NCBI GenBank assembly: GCA_019747795.1
Contig: JAIEQK010000310.1
Span: 1-39,191 of the forward strand
Length of the DNA stretch: 39,191 bases
Direction of reading: 5' to 3'
Source: Gammaproteobacteria bacterium
GTDB taxonomy: Bacteria; Pseudomonadota; Gammaproteobacteria; Ga0077536
The stretch's first letter is position 1. The number at the start of each line of letters is the position of its first letter. The translations under genes were made by a program, and so were the position numbers. The notes under the pieces are model-generated. The model saw only the letters and a list, made by a program, of their open reading frames with translations, ran no database searches and had not been told where the DNA came from. Below, in pieces: positions 25,553 through 32,392 of this stretch.

Positions 25553-26614
25553 TCAGTGCAGGCTTGGGTCGATCTCGCCCCATCCTTTGGGCAGAAGGTC
25601 GGCCACGCCGTTGTCGGCCGCCCATAGGCGGATGGCCTCGGGCGGGACCTGTGACAGATGCTCGTAGCCCAGCATCCTGGACAGCTTCATCGCCGCGACA
25701 CCGGATGACTGGACCGCGCGGCCCGTCAGATCCCCGACGCGGGTTTTCACTGCCGGGTGTGAGAAGAAGCCGCTTTGCCAAAGCGCCTGCGCCTCCAGCT
25801 CGTAACTCTCCTCGGGCTCCGGCTCCTCCTCCTCGTGCACCTGGTCGGCCTCGAAGATGATGCAGCGCATGGTGCTGCCCTCAGCTTCCAGGCGCGCGGC
25901 GCGCTCGGCCAGGCTCTCTTCGCCGCCCAGCTCGCCACCCTTGATGTCCAGCGCGCGCAGCACGATGAATTGCCCTTCGACGGTTTCGGACAGCTCGACC
26001 ACGTCCACGTCGCCCATGAAGTAGACGGGCACCTCGCTCGACTCCGGGTCCTCCAGGTCTTTCAAGGACATCCCACCGGCGGCGGCCGACGCGATGCGCT
26101 CGGGGATGTAGTTCTCGACGTGCAGGTGCGGGCTGTGCACGTAGGTGGTGCCGTCCACCGTCACCTCGACCAGCGGCTTGCCGGTGGCGGTGTGCACGAC
26201 CTTGAAGATGCGGGGATCGTGATCGCCAGGGGTCGAAGGGTCTGTCGCCACCTTGACGTGGAACGGCGCGTCCTCGGCCGAAGAGTATCCGGCCTCGAAC
26301 GCTTCAGCTGGCGACCAGGATGAGTATCCATCCTCGTATTGGACGTAGTAGCCGGTGGTGATGTGCTCCGCTAGCGCCCGACGCTCGCCTGCCGTCACCG
26401 GCAGGTCTTCCCCGCCCAGCACGCGGGACATGACCCACTCCTCGGAAACCTCGACCGAATAAAACGCCAGCGGCGTCTCCTCGACCGGCGTCTCGGGCTT
26501 TATGGGGACCGCCAGATCGAGCGTCCAGCCGCGCGGCGTGTGCTGAAAGAAGCGCGCGGCGTTGATCTTCGCGGCCTTGACCGTCTTGTGGCTCTTGTAC
26601 AGCGGCAGGTTCAC
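25553..26614 (-). CDS. Multi-domain early phage protein of unknown function
   Basis: The 353-residue protein starts with GTG overlapping the CsrA stop. The N-terminal [15 protein letters not shown] is a module seen in assorted phage proteins. Residues about 90-110 hold a second module, [19 protein letters not shown], also known from separate small phage proteins. The centre is beta-rich and acidic, and the C-terminal part (about 275-353) is rich in helices with [20 protein letters not shown]. It looks like a fusion of small phage domains. No catalytic motif could be assigned. Confidence 0.72.
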   Translation of the reverse strand: MNLPLYKSHKTVKAAKINAARFFQHTPRGWTLDLAVPIKPETPVEETPLAFYSVEVSEEWVMSRVLGGEDLPVTAGERRALAEHITTGYYVQYEDGYSSWSPAEAFEAGYSSAEDAPFHVKVATDPSTPGDHDPRIFKVVHTATGKPLVEVTVDGTTYVHSPHLHVENYIPERIASAAAGGMSLKDLEDPESSEVPVYFMGDVDVVELSETVEGQFIVLRALDIKGGELGGEESLAERAARLEAEGSTMRCIIFEADQVHEEEEPEPEESYELEAQALWQSGFFSHPAVKTRVGDLTGRAVQSSGVAAMKLSRMLGYEHLSQVPPEAIRLWAADNGVADLLPKGWGEIDPSLH

Positions 26615-26796
26615 GCCTCCCCCTTCCGCGGCTCGCCGCGGGCGATGCGCTCGGCCACCTCTTCGCGGTGCACCGGCACCTCTTTCGGGGCCTCGATGCC
26701 GAAGCGGACCTGGCCGCCCCTCACCCCCAGCAGCTGCACCTTGATGTTTTCCCCGATCACGATCGACTCACCTATTCCGCGCGTGAGAATCAGCAT
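26611..26796 (-). CDS. csrA: Canonical CsrA-type RNA-binding regulator
   Basis: The 61-residue product follows the CsrA consensus throughout: [20 protein letters not shown], then [19 protein letters not shown], with Leu4, Arg6 and the VHREE motif including the key Arg. CsrA dimers bind GGA-containing hairpins and repress or stabilise mRNAs; a phage copy could retune host carbon metabolism, motility or phage timing. The leader has AAGGAG and AAGGA, two GGA motifs right before the ATG, compatible with self-regulation. Neighbours overlap by four bases downstream. Confidence 0.92.
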   Translation of the reverse strand: MLILTRGIGESIVIGENIKVQLLGVRGGQVRFGIEAPKEVPVHREEVAERIARGEPRKGEA

Positions 26797-26812
26797 TTCC
26801 TTCGTCTCCTTG

Positions 26813-27118
26813 TCAGGCGACCAGCACCAGCTGGCCGCGGGTCATGAGCAGCGCGACGGTTCTTGCCGTGCCGCGTAGTAGGTAGAACTGTCGGTCCTCG
26901 CGGCTCAGCCGCTTGCCTTGGTCCACCTCGAAATGACAGGCCGGGCAGCCGGCGGCGCCGACGTCGTGGGCCTTGATGCCCGTGCCCTTGCCCATGCTCA
27001 GCATGTTCAGGTGGCAGAGCACACTCGGGTGCTCGCCACAGTTCTTCACGCCCGCCACGTTCAGCTGGCAGGGCAGCTCGCGCACCACCTCGCGCATCTT
27101 CGAGCTGCGCATGTTCAT
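26813..27118 (-). CDS. YbcO/DUF1364 family nuclease-like protein
   Basis: The 101-residue protein matches the YbcO/DUF1364 pattern: [56 protein letters not shown] (split by the conserved GMGIKA-type stretch). Conserved Cys, His and Asp residues suggest an HNH-like metal site. Members occur in lambdoid early operons near NinB/NinG-type recombination genes. It is coupled to its upstream neighbour by a four-base overlap. Confidence 0.78.
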   Translation of the reverse strand: MNMRSSKMREVVRELPCQLNVAGVKNCGEHPSVLCHLNMLSMGKGTGIKAHDVGAAGCPACHFEVDQGKRLSREDRQFYLLRGTARTVALLMTRGQLVLVA

Positions 27119-27411
27119 CGCCGCCCTCGCTCGCGCATGCTGGCGACGTGCCGATCCACATCGTCGAACGTCTCGACGATCACGATCTTCGAGCCCTTCC
27201 AGGTCTGGTGCAGGTCGTCCTCCTTGGGCGTCAGCTTCCGATTGCTCTTCGGCTGGCGCGGGTCTTTCACCTCGACCAGGTCGGTCACGCCGCCGGCGCC
27301 CACCACCAGGTCCCAGCTCGCGAAGCGCGACACGACGATCACCGATGCCAGGTTCGCCTGGTAGCGGGCGATGATCTCGTCCTGGTTCCCGTCGCTGCGG
27401 TGCGTCCTCAT
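27115..27411 (-). CDS. VRR-NUC-like PD-(D/E)xK endonuclease, putative
   Basis: The 98-residue protein has NQDEIIARYQANLASVIVV, then SWDLVVGAGGVTDLVEVKD, and LTPKEDDLHQTWKG. The Asp in WDLVVG and Glu-x-Lys in EVKD (residues about 34 and 48-50) form the PD-(D/E)xK catalytic core, followed by the helix seen in VRR-NUC-like phage nucleases that resolve branched DNA. It is coupled to both neighbours by ATGA overlaps. A Holliday-junction-resolving role is plausible. Confidence 0.72.
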   Translation of the reverse strand: MRTHRSDGNQDEIIARYQANLASVIVVSRFASWDLVVGAGGVTDLVEVKDPRQPKSNRKLTPKEDDLHQTWKGSKIVIVETFDDVDRHVASMRERGRR

Positions 27412-27863
27412 TGCGGGTTGTCCGGCATCAGCTCGACCATGCGCGCGACGTCGTCGGCGTCCAGGTCGTGCCAGTATTCGGCGGCCTGGCGGCAGATCCC
27501 TTTGTAGGTCTCCTCGAACTCGATTTCATCCATGTCCCCGAAGGACAGCGACAAGGGGATGCGCTGCACCACGGTTTGGCCGGCCAGGCGGTAGGCGATC
27601 TCCTCGCAGCCCACGCCGGACTCCAGTTGCAGCCGCTTCAGGACGCGGTGCGCCCCCATTCCCTCGAATGCCTCCACGCTCTCAGCCATGAGTTGCCCCA
27701 GCCTGTGTGCGAGGCGGTGAAAGCGCGGGTTCCTGAGCTTCACGATCGTGATGAAGGCGAGGTCGCCACGCCGCAACCCTAGCTCCCTGAGCCTCAGCCT
27801 GGCGTTGTGGTCTGCCGGGATTAGGCAACCCGCGTCCACCAGCATCGCGATGCACTCGCGCAT
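27408..27863 (-). CDS. DUF1367 family phage protein
   Basis: I place the start at the ATG at 27863 (151 residues, MRECIAMLVDAGCLIPADHN); the frame is open to 27998 but that part is Pro/Ser-rich shadow. The segment RRGDLAFITIVKLRNPRFHR matches DUF1367, whose members have a KxRnpkFHr core. The C-terminal half (PLSLSFGDMDEIEFEETYKG, CRQAAEYWH) is also typical. Function is unknown; the family is found in early operons of lambdoid phages. Confidence 0.72.
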   Translation of the reverse strand: MRECIAMLVDAGCLIPADHNARLRLRELGLRRGDLAFITIVKLRNPRFHRLAHRLGQLMAESVEAFEGMGAHRVLKRLQLESGVGCEEIAYRLAGQTVVQRIPLSLSFGDMDEIEFEETYKGICRQAAEYWHDLDADDVARMVELMPDNPQ

Positions 27864-28047
27864 GCGCTTCCGCGACTTCGAACGCTTCCTCTTTCGTGGG
27901 CGATCGGCCGATCCACGCCCCACAGAGGTAGACGTTGAACCAGGCGACGCCGGCGCCGTCGGTGTAGGTGACCCGATAGGGGTGGGCTGACCAGACACCG
28001 GACTCGACTTTGCGCCAGCTCAGGCGAGCTGCGGCTTCTTCGTCCAC
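27682..28047 (-). CDS. Small phage protein whose 3' part overlaps DUF1367
   Basis: The 121-residue frame starts with GTG. Only the first 65 residues look protein-like: LSWRKVESGVWSAHPYRVTY, WFNVYLCGAWIGRSP, then EEAFEVAEAHARVH, a compact beta-beta-alpha module of a type seen in other phage early genes. The remaining 55 residues overlap the DUF1367 gene by 182 bases and have Pro/Arg/Gln-rich composition. Either the overlap is real or the original stop has been lost. Function is unknown. Confidence 0.55.
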   Translation of the reverse strand: MDEEAAARLSWRKVESGVWSAHPYRVTYTDGAGVAWFNVYLCGAWIGRSPTKEEAFEVAEAHARVHRDAGGRGLPNPGRPQRQAEAQGARVAAWRPRLHHDREAQEPALSPPRTQAGATHG

Positions 28048-28286
28048 TGCTCGATGTCCTTCTTCAGCTGTGTGAGCGCGGGTTCTTCGGGCGGGCGCTT
28101 CTTTCGAAGATCGCGCTCAACGACGACCCAGCGACCGTGCGGCGTAGAAACGAAGTAGAGGAACTCGTCCTTGATCCAGAACACCTCAACGACGCACACT
28201 TCGCAGCCCACTAGGATCGATCTGCCGTCAGCACAACGGACAGGGCGCGCCGTCTCGGCTATCTCGCCGACTCGAAACTTGTTCAT
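28020..28286 (-). CDS. Small early protein, unknown
   Basis: The 88-residue protein (MNKFRVGEIAETARPVRC) has a beta-rich body with EVCVVEVFWIKDEFLYFVST and a basic, helical C-terminus (DLRKKRPPEEPALTQLKKD). It resembles small SH3-like phage early proteins, but no family name is certain. It overlaps both neighbours by four to 28 bases. Confidence 0.7.
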   Translation of the reverse strand: MNKFRVGEIAETARPVRCADGRSILVGCEVCVVEVFWIKDEFLYFVSTPHGRWVVVERDLRKKRPPEEPALTQLKKDIEQWTKKPQLA

Positions 28287-28555
28287 TCCGCACCTCCAAT
28301 GTACCCGAATGCCTCGCGCTGGTTGACGACGCGCGCGCCGCAGCGCTTGGCGTAGCTCACGACGTCATTGATCTCGCTGGTCGACCGCATCAGGTCGCGC
28401 GCGATGTCTGCGTGGCGCTCGCCGCGGTTGTGCCTGGCGATGATCTCGGAGCGCGTCTCGGGCGAGAGCGCGTCCAGCTTCGCCGCGCAGTTGGCTGCGA
28501 CGAATGCGTAGCGCGCGAACGGCGGCATGCGGCGGAACTCGGCCGGCGTGATCAC
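28283..28555 (-). CDS. Small helix-turn-helix-like protein
   Basis: The start is GTG at 28555 overlapping the upstream TGA (GTGA), giving 90 residues; the longer open frame upstream is a shadow of the next gene. Residues about 30-70 read LSPETRSEIIARHNRGERHA then DIARDLMRSTSEINDVVSYA, which fits a helix-turn-helix such as those of phage regulators. The C-terminus is basic (KRCGARVVNQR). A DNA-binding role is likely but the target is unknown. Confidence 0.68.
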   Translation of the reverse strand: MITPAEFRRMPPFARYAFVAANCAAKLDALSPETRSEIIARHNRGERHADIARDLMRSTSEINDVVSYAKRCGARVVNQREAFGYIGGAE

Positions 28556-29022
28556 GACGCCACCTTGCGATCGTCTGGCGGTAGGTTCGAGGCCCAGCGG
28601 TTCGCCTTGTGCGGCTTCTTCGGTGCGCGCGGGTTCGGGCCCAGCGTCAGCGTGCCGTCGCCAGGCCAGTGCGCCTCGCGGCTGGCGACCATTTCCTCCA
28701 GCGCGTCGCGCCCGACGCCGGTGGCCAGGCGGATGCGCTGCGGCGTGCGCGGCCCGCGCGCCTGGAGGTAGAGCTTCACGCGCGTGTAGGCCGGCAGGCT
28801 CCGGTCTTCCCACGGCTGCGGCTCGCGCACCTGGCCGTCGCCCTTCGCCAGGCGCACCTCTGAGCGACCAACGCGCACCAGCACGCCGGCGTTGATCATC
28901 CGGTAGATCATGGTCCGCACGCTGCCGCGGTTGCGCGCGCTCAGCTGCCCCATGATGTCCAGGTCCGCGACCGGCCCGTCGGTCGCCTCGCAGATCGCGA
29001 TGATGTCCAGTTCGATGCTCAT
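28552..29022 (-). CDS. Winged-helix DNA-binding protein, putative
   Basis: The start is the ATG at 29022, which overlaps the upstream TGA (ATGA), giving 156 residues. It has two candidate winged-helix units: residues about 5-55 (ELDIIAICEATDGPVADLDI, RGSVRTMIYRMINAGVLVRV) and about 80-120 (SLPAYTRVKLYLQARGPRTP, IRLATGVGRDALEEMVASRE). The tail is Lys/Pro-rich. It could be a transcription factor or replication accessory protein. It neighbours another winged-helix gene. Confidence 0.68.
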   Translation of the reverse strand: MSIELDIIAICEATDGPVADLDIMGQLSARNRGSVRTMIYRMINAGVLVRVGRSEVRLAKGDGQVREPQPWEDRSLPAYTRVKLYLQARGPRTPQRIRLATGVGRDALEEMVASREAHWPGDGTLTLGPNPRAPKKPHKANRWASNLPPDDRKVAS

Positions 29023-29342
29023 ACCCAAAACTCCCGATGAATCCACACTACCGCCGCGCGGCCGCTTTCTGTTTCGCGCCTCATCTGCGAGTCAACCAAT
29101 TCGCCGGCCTCGCGCAGCTCCTTCATTCGAGGGCACACGGTTTGGATCTTCATGCCCAGCGCTTTGCCGACTTCTTCATTCGTCGCGCCCGCGCGTCCTC
29201 GGCCGTAAACGAATCCCAGGCAGGCCGCCCGGTAGCTTTGCGCTCTAGGGCGAATCTCTTCGGCCGCTTGGCGGGACGTCTCGCTATCGCGCTGGAACGG
29301 CGCAGGCAGGTCACGAAGCGCGAGGCTCAGCTGCGCGCTCAT
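29019..29342 (-). CDS. Winged-helix protein, putative
   Basis: Using the ATG at 29342 (107 residues, MSAQLSLALRDLPAP), the middle shows GATNEEVGKALGMKIQTVCP then RMKELREAGELVD, a typical MarR/GntR-like winged-helix recognition unit, and a C-terminal beta wing (AAVVWIHREFWV). Such proteins are common in phage early operons, often preceding replication genes. The start overlaps the stop of the DUF4406 gene (ATGA-type). Confidence 0.7.
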   Translation of the reverse strand: MSAQLSLALRDLPAPFQRDSETSRQAAEEIRPRAQSYRAACLGFVYGRGRAGATNEEVGKALGMKIQTVCPRMKELREAGELVDSQMRRETESGRAAVVWIHREFWV

Positions 29343-29680
29343 CACGCGGCCACCACGCGTTCGTTGATGAACAGCCATTTCGCCCAGTGTCGGCACGGCA
29401 TGCTGAGCGAGCTGGCCACCCGCTCTTCCAGCCGCGCGCCGCGCGAGTCGCGCCAGCCGTCCAGCATCGCCAGCCCATCGGCCTGCACCACCTGGACGAT
29501 CGCGATGCGCATCCAGTTTTCCCAGGTCGGGTCGGCCGGCGCGGGGTTCTCGGCGGGGTTGATCACCGTGAAGCCGGCATCGCGCAGCAGTTCGGCCACG
29601 CGGTGGAACATGGGGTGGTTGTAGTCGGCGAGCCTGGTCATGGGGCCGGACAGGTACAGCGTGAAGGGCTTGACGGTCAT
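29342..29680 (-). CDS. DUF4406 family, nucleoside deoxyribosyltransferase-like
   Basis: The start is the ATG at 29680 (112 residues). It opens with FTLYLSGPMTRLADYNHPMF, a hallmark of DUF4406/nucleoside 2-deoxyribosyltransferase-like phage proteins, followed by AAELLRDAGF-type helix, TVINPAENP and AIVQVVQADGLAMLDGWRDS. The family binds or modifies nucleotides. A role in altering the host nucleotide pool or phage DNA is plausible but unproven. Overlaps of four bases link it to the P-like gene. Confidence 0.82.
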   Translation of the reverse strand: MTVKPFTLYLSGPMTRLADYNHPMFHRVAELLRDAGFTVINPAENPAPADPTWENWMRIAIVQVVQADGLAMLDGWRDSRGARLEERVASSLSMPCRHWAKWLFINERVVAA

Positions 29681-30102
29681 GGCATCAGCACTCGCTTGGC
29701 AGCGGCGACGTGCGCGCGTCCCGCGGCGCGCTGCTCGTCGGTCAGCAGGTGCGGCAGCTGTCGCTCGGGCGGTAGGCGGTACATCGCCGCGTGCTCGCGC
29801 TGGGATTTCGGCGGACGGCAGAGCGCGCGGAACTCGGGCAGTGACGGCGGCCACGAATCGTCGCGCGTCACGCAGGCGATGAAGCCGGCCTTGAGCTCGT
29901 CGCTGCTCATGTCCGCCAGGCCCTTCGCCCAGGTGCCGTCGGCGTCCTCGTAGCCGTAGGCCGAGGTCCACTTGTGGCCGTAGATTTCGGCCATGCGCAC
30001 CCAGATTTCATCGATCACCGCCGTCGGCAGCTGCGCGTACCGCTGCGGCTGCTCGGACGCGATCGACCGCGCTCGCTGGACGACTTGGGCGATGGGTTCC
30101 AT
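29677..30102 (-). CDS. Replication protein P-like
   Basis: The 141-residue protein has IDEIWVRMAEIYGHKWTSAY, then GTWAKGLADMSSDELKAGF and DDSWPPSLPEFRALCRPP, a pattern typical of phage replication proteins paired with O-like initiators (helicase-loader P family fragments). A strong GAGAGGAG site precedes the ATG at 30102. It overlaps the O-like gene by 95 bases. It probably helps load the host replicative helicase. Confidence 0.7.
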   Translation of the reverse strand: MEPIAQVVQRARSIASEQPQRYAQLPTAVIDEIWVRMAEIYGHKWTSAYGYEDADGTWAKGLADMSSDELKAGFIACVTRDDSWPPSLPEFRALCRPPKSQREHAAMYRLPPERQLPHLLTDEQRAAGRAHVAAAKRVLMP

Positions 30103-30946
30103 TCAGGGCTCCTCTCAGCCAGGACCGGGGGTCGGCTGCGGGTTTGAGGGCGAGCGCGGCGACCTTCTCGGCGACGGCGATCTCGCCGTGGGCCTTGCAG
30201 AGCGAGGCGAGGAAGGCCCGCGCGGTCCCCTCGGCGATGCCGGTGTCGGTCAGCAGGGTGACGCCGGTGCGCCAGATGATTTCTCGGGCGTCGGGGGGTG
30301 CTGCGACTGGCAGCTCGACGACGTTCGGCGCCGGTCCGCCGGCAGGCGGATCGGCAGGGACGATAGTCCCTGAATCTTGAGTAGATCCCTGTCCCTGTCC
30401 CTTGGATCGTGTTTCCCTGGGGACGTCTCGGGGACAATCCTTTTTGTCCTCGGGGACAGGGAGCGGTTGTCCCTGGGGACAGCCCTGCGACAGCCACTCG
30501 CTGTACTCGGGGACACGCAGTGAGACGCGGTGACGCTGGTTGTGCTTCTTCACGCGCGCGCACTCGGTCTTCCAGCGCTGTATCAGCTTGGATTCCCAGG
30601 CTTCCATGGCCTTGGCCGCCACCACGGGGTGGTAGAGCCGGCCGTCGGCGCACTCCACCCAGCCGCGGAGCGCGCCCTTGCGCACCTCCTTCCAGCGCGG
30701 CGACACCTTGCCCTGCGCCACATAGCCGCACTGCTTGGCCAGCCACTGGTCGCTGTTCGGCACCGACGCCGCGGGAACCTGGTGCCAGGACGCGCACCAC
30801 AGGAGCACAGCCGCCCAGCACGCCTCGGGCGTCTCGTCTGCCGCCAGGTCAGAGTCACGCAGCCGACGCACGTCGAGCGGCATGAAGCTGAAGTCGCGCA
30901 GATCGACGTCGGCGGGGACTAGCGGCGCTGGGCGGGCGTCCTGCAT
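30008..30946 (-). CDS. O-like replication initiator (DUF1376-type) carrying the origin
   Basis: I prefer the ATG at 30946 (312 residues); a GTG lies one codon upstream. The N-terminal domain (about residues 15-145) carries DUF1376 features such as DLRDFSFMPLDVRRLRDSDL, WHQVPAASVPNSDQWLAK, GALRGWVECADGRLYHPVVA. A polar linker (about 150-200) rich in Gln, Gly and Asp is encoded by the iteron-like repeats. The C-terminal half (AREIIWRTGVTLLTDTGIAE, RSWLRGALNG) likely binds P or helicase. The layout copies lambda O: N-terminal origin binding, origin in the linker, C-terminal loading. Confidence 0.8.
   Translation of the reverse strand: MQDARPAPLVPADVDLRDFSFMPLDVRRLRDSDLAADETPEACWAAVLLWCASWHQVPAASVPNSDQWLAKQCGYVAQGKVSPRWKEVRKGALRGWVECADGRLYHPVVAAKAMEAWESKLIQRWKTECARVKKHNQRHRVSLRVPEYSEWLSQGCPQGQPLPVPEDKKDCPRDVPRETRSKGQGQGSTQDSGTIVPADPPAGGPAPNVVELPVAAPPDAREIIWRTGVTLLTDTGIAEGTARAFLASLCKAHGEIAVAEKVAALALKPAADPRSWLRGALNGTHRPSRPASAVDRVRAAAAVRAAADGGDR
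30366..30514. repeat. Iteron cluster, candidate replication origin inside the O-like gene
   Basis: Five copies of GGGGAC start at 30419, 30430, 30452, 30475 and 30509. Their spacings (11, 22, 23, 34 bp) are close to multiples of one DNA turn. Several are part of palindromes such as TCCCTGGGGACG and TGTCCTCGGGGACAGG. Inverted units TCCCTG occur at 30367, 30386 and 30392, with TCCCTT at 30398, three of them in tandem. Short A/T-rich gaps (around 30372-30385 and 30437-30446) could melt. The position in the linker of the O-like gene matches lambda ori. Confidence 0.72.
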
Positions 30947-30949
30947 CAC

Positions 30950-31273
30950 CTACTCCGGGTCATCGTCCGCGAGCGGCGGCAGCTGGACGCCGCGCACCGC
31001 GTAGTAGTGCAGGCGCGCGATCTCGTCCGGCGCGTAGCATGTCTTCGACTCGTCCACGCACTTCAGGCCCAGCACCGCCAGCAGCTCGGCCAGCTGCTCC
31101 AGCCGGCCGTCGCTGCGAATGCGGGAAAGGGTGGATTCGTCGATTCCCAGCGCCTCGGCGGTCTGCCGGGCGGTGCGACTGGTGAGGCGCTTCAGAATGG
31201 CTTGAAAGTTCTTGCGCCCGCGTGATCGGCCTTGATCGAGGATCGCGGCCGCTTGCAGTCCGGTGCTCATCAT
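30950..31273 (-). CDS. CII-type transcription activator
   Basis: The 107-residue protein contains TARQTAEALGIDESTLSRIR, the helix-turn-helix of lambda CII-family proteins (there TVA-x-AVGVdkSqISRw), followed by LEQLAELLAVLGLKCV. Two adjacent ATGs (31273 and 31270) are possible; AAGGG lies seven bases before the first. CII activates repressor and integrase synthesis after infection by binding TTGC direct repeats; such a repeat is found just upstream of this start. It lies between Cro and the O-like gene, as in lambda. Confidence 0.85.
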   Translation of the reverse strand: MMSTGLQAAAILDQGRSRGRKNFQAILKRLTSRTARQTAEALGIDESTLSRIRSDGRLEQLAELLAVLGLKCVDESKTCYAPDEIARLHYYAVRGVQLPPLADDDPE

Positions 31274-31306
31274 TTGCTAGCCCTTGCCGCGGTGGCGGCG
31301 GAAGCT
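31274..31306 (+). promoter_or_regulatory. Candidate pRE-type promoter with TTGC-N6-TTGC activator site
   Basis: TTGC TAGCCC TTGC lies at 31274-31287, at the cII start. The promoter would run toward cI, antisense to cro, as pRE does in lambda. The putative -35 is the six-base spacer and the -10 lies about 17 bp on (AAGCTT at 31302, weak by consensus as pRE is). CII dependence is inferred. Confidence 0.6.
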
Positions 31307-31312
31307 TGAACA

Positions 31313-31330
31313 CGCCCGGCAGGCCGGGCG
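31313..31330 (-). terminator. tR1-like hairpin between cro and cII
   Basis: A perfect 8-bp stem, CGCCCGGC with GCCGGGCG and a two-base loop, lies between cro and cII. On the leftward strand it is followed by TGTTC, a weak tail. In lambda a terminator (tR1) is found at this position and limits early expression. Confidence 0.45.
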
Positions 31331-31371
31331 CATCTTGGAGTGGCTGACACATGACCATCCGTAGCGCCCAG

Positions 31372-31599
31372 TTAGGCAGCGGACCTGCGGAGCAGATCGG
31401 CCTTCGTGACGCGACCGCCTGTCAGCGCCTCGATGGTCTCGGAGTAGTTGGTTTCTCCGGTCCACTCTGTGCGGGGGAGGCGCCCTGCCTTCTCCCACTT
31501 CCGAAGAGCCTGGTAGGTCACTCCGCAGGCCGAGGCCAGCGGCTGAAGGCCGACCAGTTCGATCGCCACGGTGATGAAGTTGGGGTTTGCGGTGCTCAT
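31372..31599 (-). CDS. Cro-like repressor (YdaS-type helix-turn-helix)
   Basis: I use the ATG at 31599 (75 residues, MSTANPNFITVAIELVG). An alternative TTG lies 12 bases upstream. The segment LQPLASACGVTYQALRKWEK is a YdaS/Cro-like helix-turn-helix. It is divergent from cI with shared operators between, as expected for a switch protein. The predicted promoter -10 lies only about nine bases upstream of this ATG, so the mRNA could be leaderless. Confidence 0.82.
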   Translation of the reverse strand: MSTANPNFITVAIELVGLQPLASACGVTYQALRKWEKAGRLPRTEWTGETNYSETIEALTGGRVTKADLLRRSAA

Positions 31600-31607
31600 G
31601 AGCACGG

Positions 31608-31637
31608 ACAATAGTACCGAAAGTTACCTTTCGTCAA
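31608..31637 (-). promoter_or_regulatory. Leftward early promoter (pR-type) with operator sites
   Basis: On the minus strand TTGACG (31632-31637), an 18-bp spacer and TATTGT (31608-31613) form a promoter. A perfect palindromic site, CGAAAGTTACCTTTCG at 31618-31633, sits between the elements. A second GTTACC site lies at 31647-31652, 24 bp away. Both probably bind CI and Cro. Confidence 0.65.
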
Positions 31638-31678
31638 GAACTGCACGTTACCCCGCTCGGTTCGGAGAATCGCGGGGT

Positions 31679-32392
31679 ATGGGGAAGGATCCAGAACGAG
31701 AGCGGCTGGCGTTCGCGAAGCGCTTGAACGAAGCGTGCGACGACGCCGGCGTTCCGGCGAAGCATCATGGCCGGCAGGGCGCTTTGGCCTCCCTGTTCGG
31801 GGTCACGCAGAAAGGAGCGCGTAAGTGGCTTGAGGGCGAGAGCATGCCGAGTCCGACTCGCTGGCCTGAATTCGGCGCCAAGCTGCACGTGCGACCGGAA
31901 TGGCTGTTTTTGGGCCAGGGCGGGAAGACTGAAGCCTCGCGCACGGCAAGCGTCATCGACCGGCCGCCGACCCTAAGCATCCCGCTGCTAAGCAGTTTTG
32001 CGTCGATGGGATTAGGGTTCCCAGTCCAAGAGCACGAAACCGTCATAGACAACCTGCGCCTGTCGCAGGACTGGTGCCGGCGGAACCTAAACGTCTCGAA
32101 TCTCGGGAATCTCGCCGCCCTCTCCGCCTACGGCGATTCCATGCGGCCCACATTCGATGATGGGGACATCCTCATCGTCGACCGGGGTATATCTTCTCTG
32201 ACCGTCGACGCGGTTTACGTTCTTCAGTTTCGCGACGAGCTATACGTCAAGCGAATCCAGCGCCGGCCGGATGGCGCCGTCGTGATCCGCAGTGACAATG
32301 CCTTGTACGAGCCTCTGGTGATCGACCCAGCAAGCGACGGGCTGCGGGTGCTCGGCCGCGTCGTCTGGGCGTGGAACGGTCGAAAGCTGTGA
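31679..32392 (+). CDS. cI: CI-type LexA-like phage repressor
   Basis: The start is the ATG at 31679 (237 residues, MGKDPERERLAFAKR); the frame runs upstream to 31571 without a stop but that part overlaps the operators. An N-terminal helix-turn-helix is seen at residues about 30-52 (RQGALASLFGVTQKGARKWL). The C-terminal S24 peptidase domain contains YGDSMRPTFDDGDILIVDRG with the nucleophile Ser154, and LYVKRIQRRPDG with the base Lys191. Such proteins repress lytic promoters and self-cleave upon RecA activation. It is divergent from cro. The cleavage bond is not certain; FASMGLGF in the hinge is a candidate region. Confidence 0.92.
   Translation: MGKDPERERLAFAKRLNEACDDAGVPAKHHGRQGALASLFGVTQKGARKWLEGESMPSPTRWPEFGAKLHVRPEWLFLGQGGKTEASRTASVIDRPPTLSIPLLSSFASMGLGFPVQEHETVIDNLRLSQDWCRRNLNVSNLGNLAALSAYGDSMRPTFDDGDILIVDRGISSLTVDAVYVLQFRDELYVKRIQRRPDGAVVIRSDNALYEPLVIDPASDGLRVLGRVVWAWNGRKL

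Noticed and set aside
24708-25781. 357-codon version of the Q-like gene
   Set aside because: The first 167 codons are a shadow of two neighbouring genes; the ATG at 25280 overlaps the upstream stop and starts normal protein sequence.
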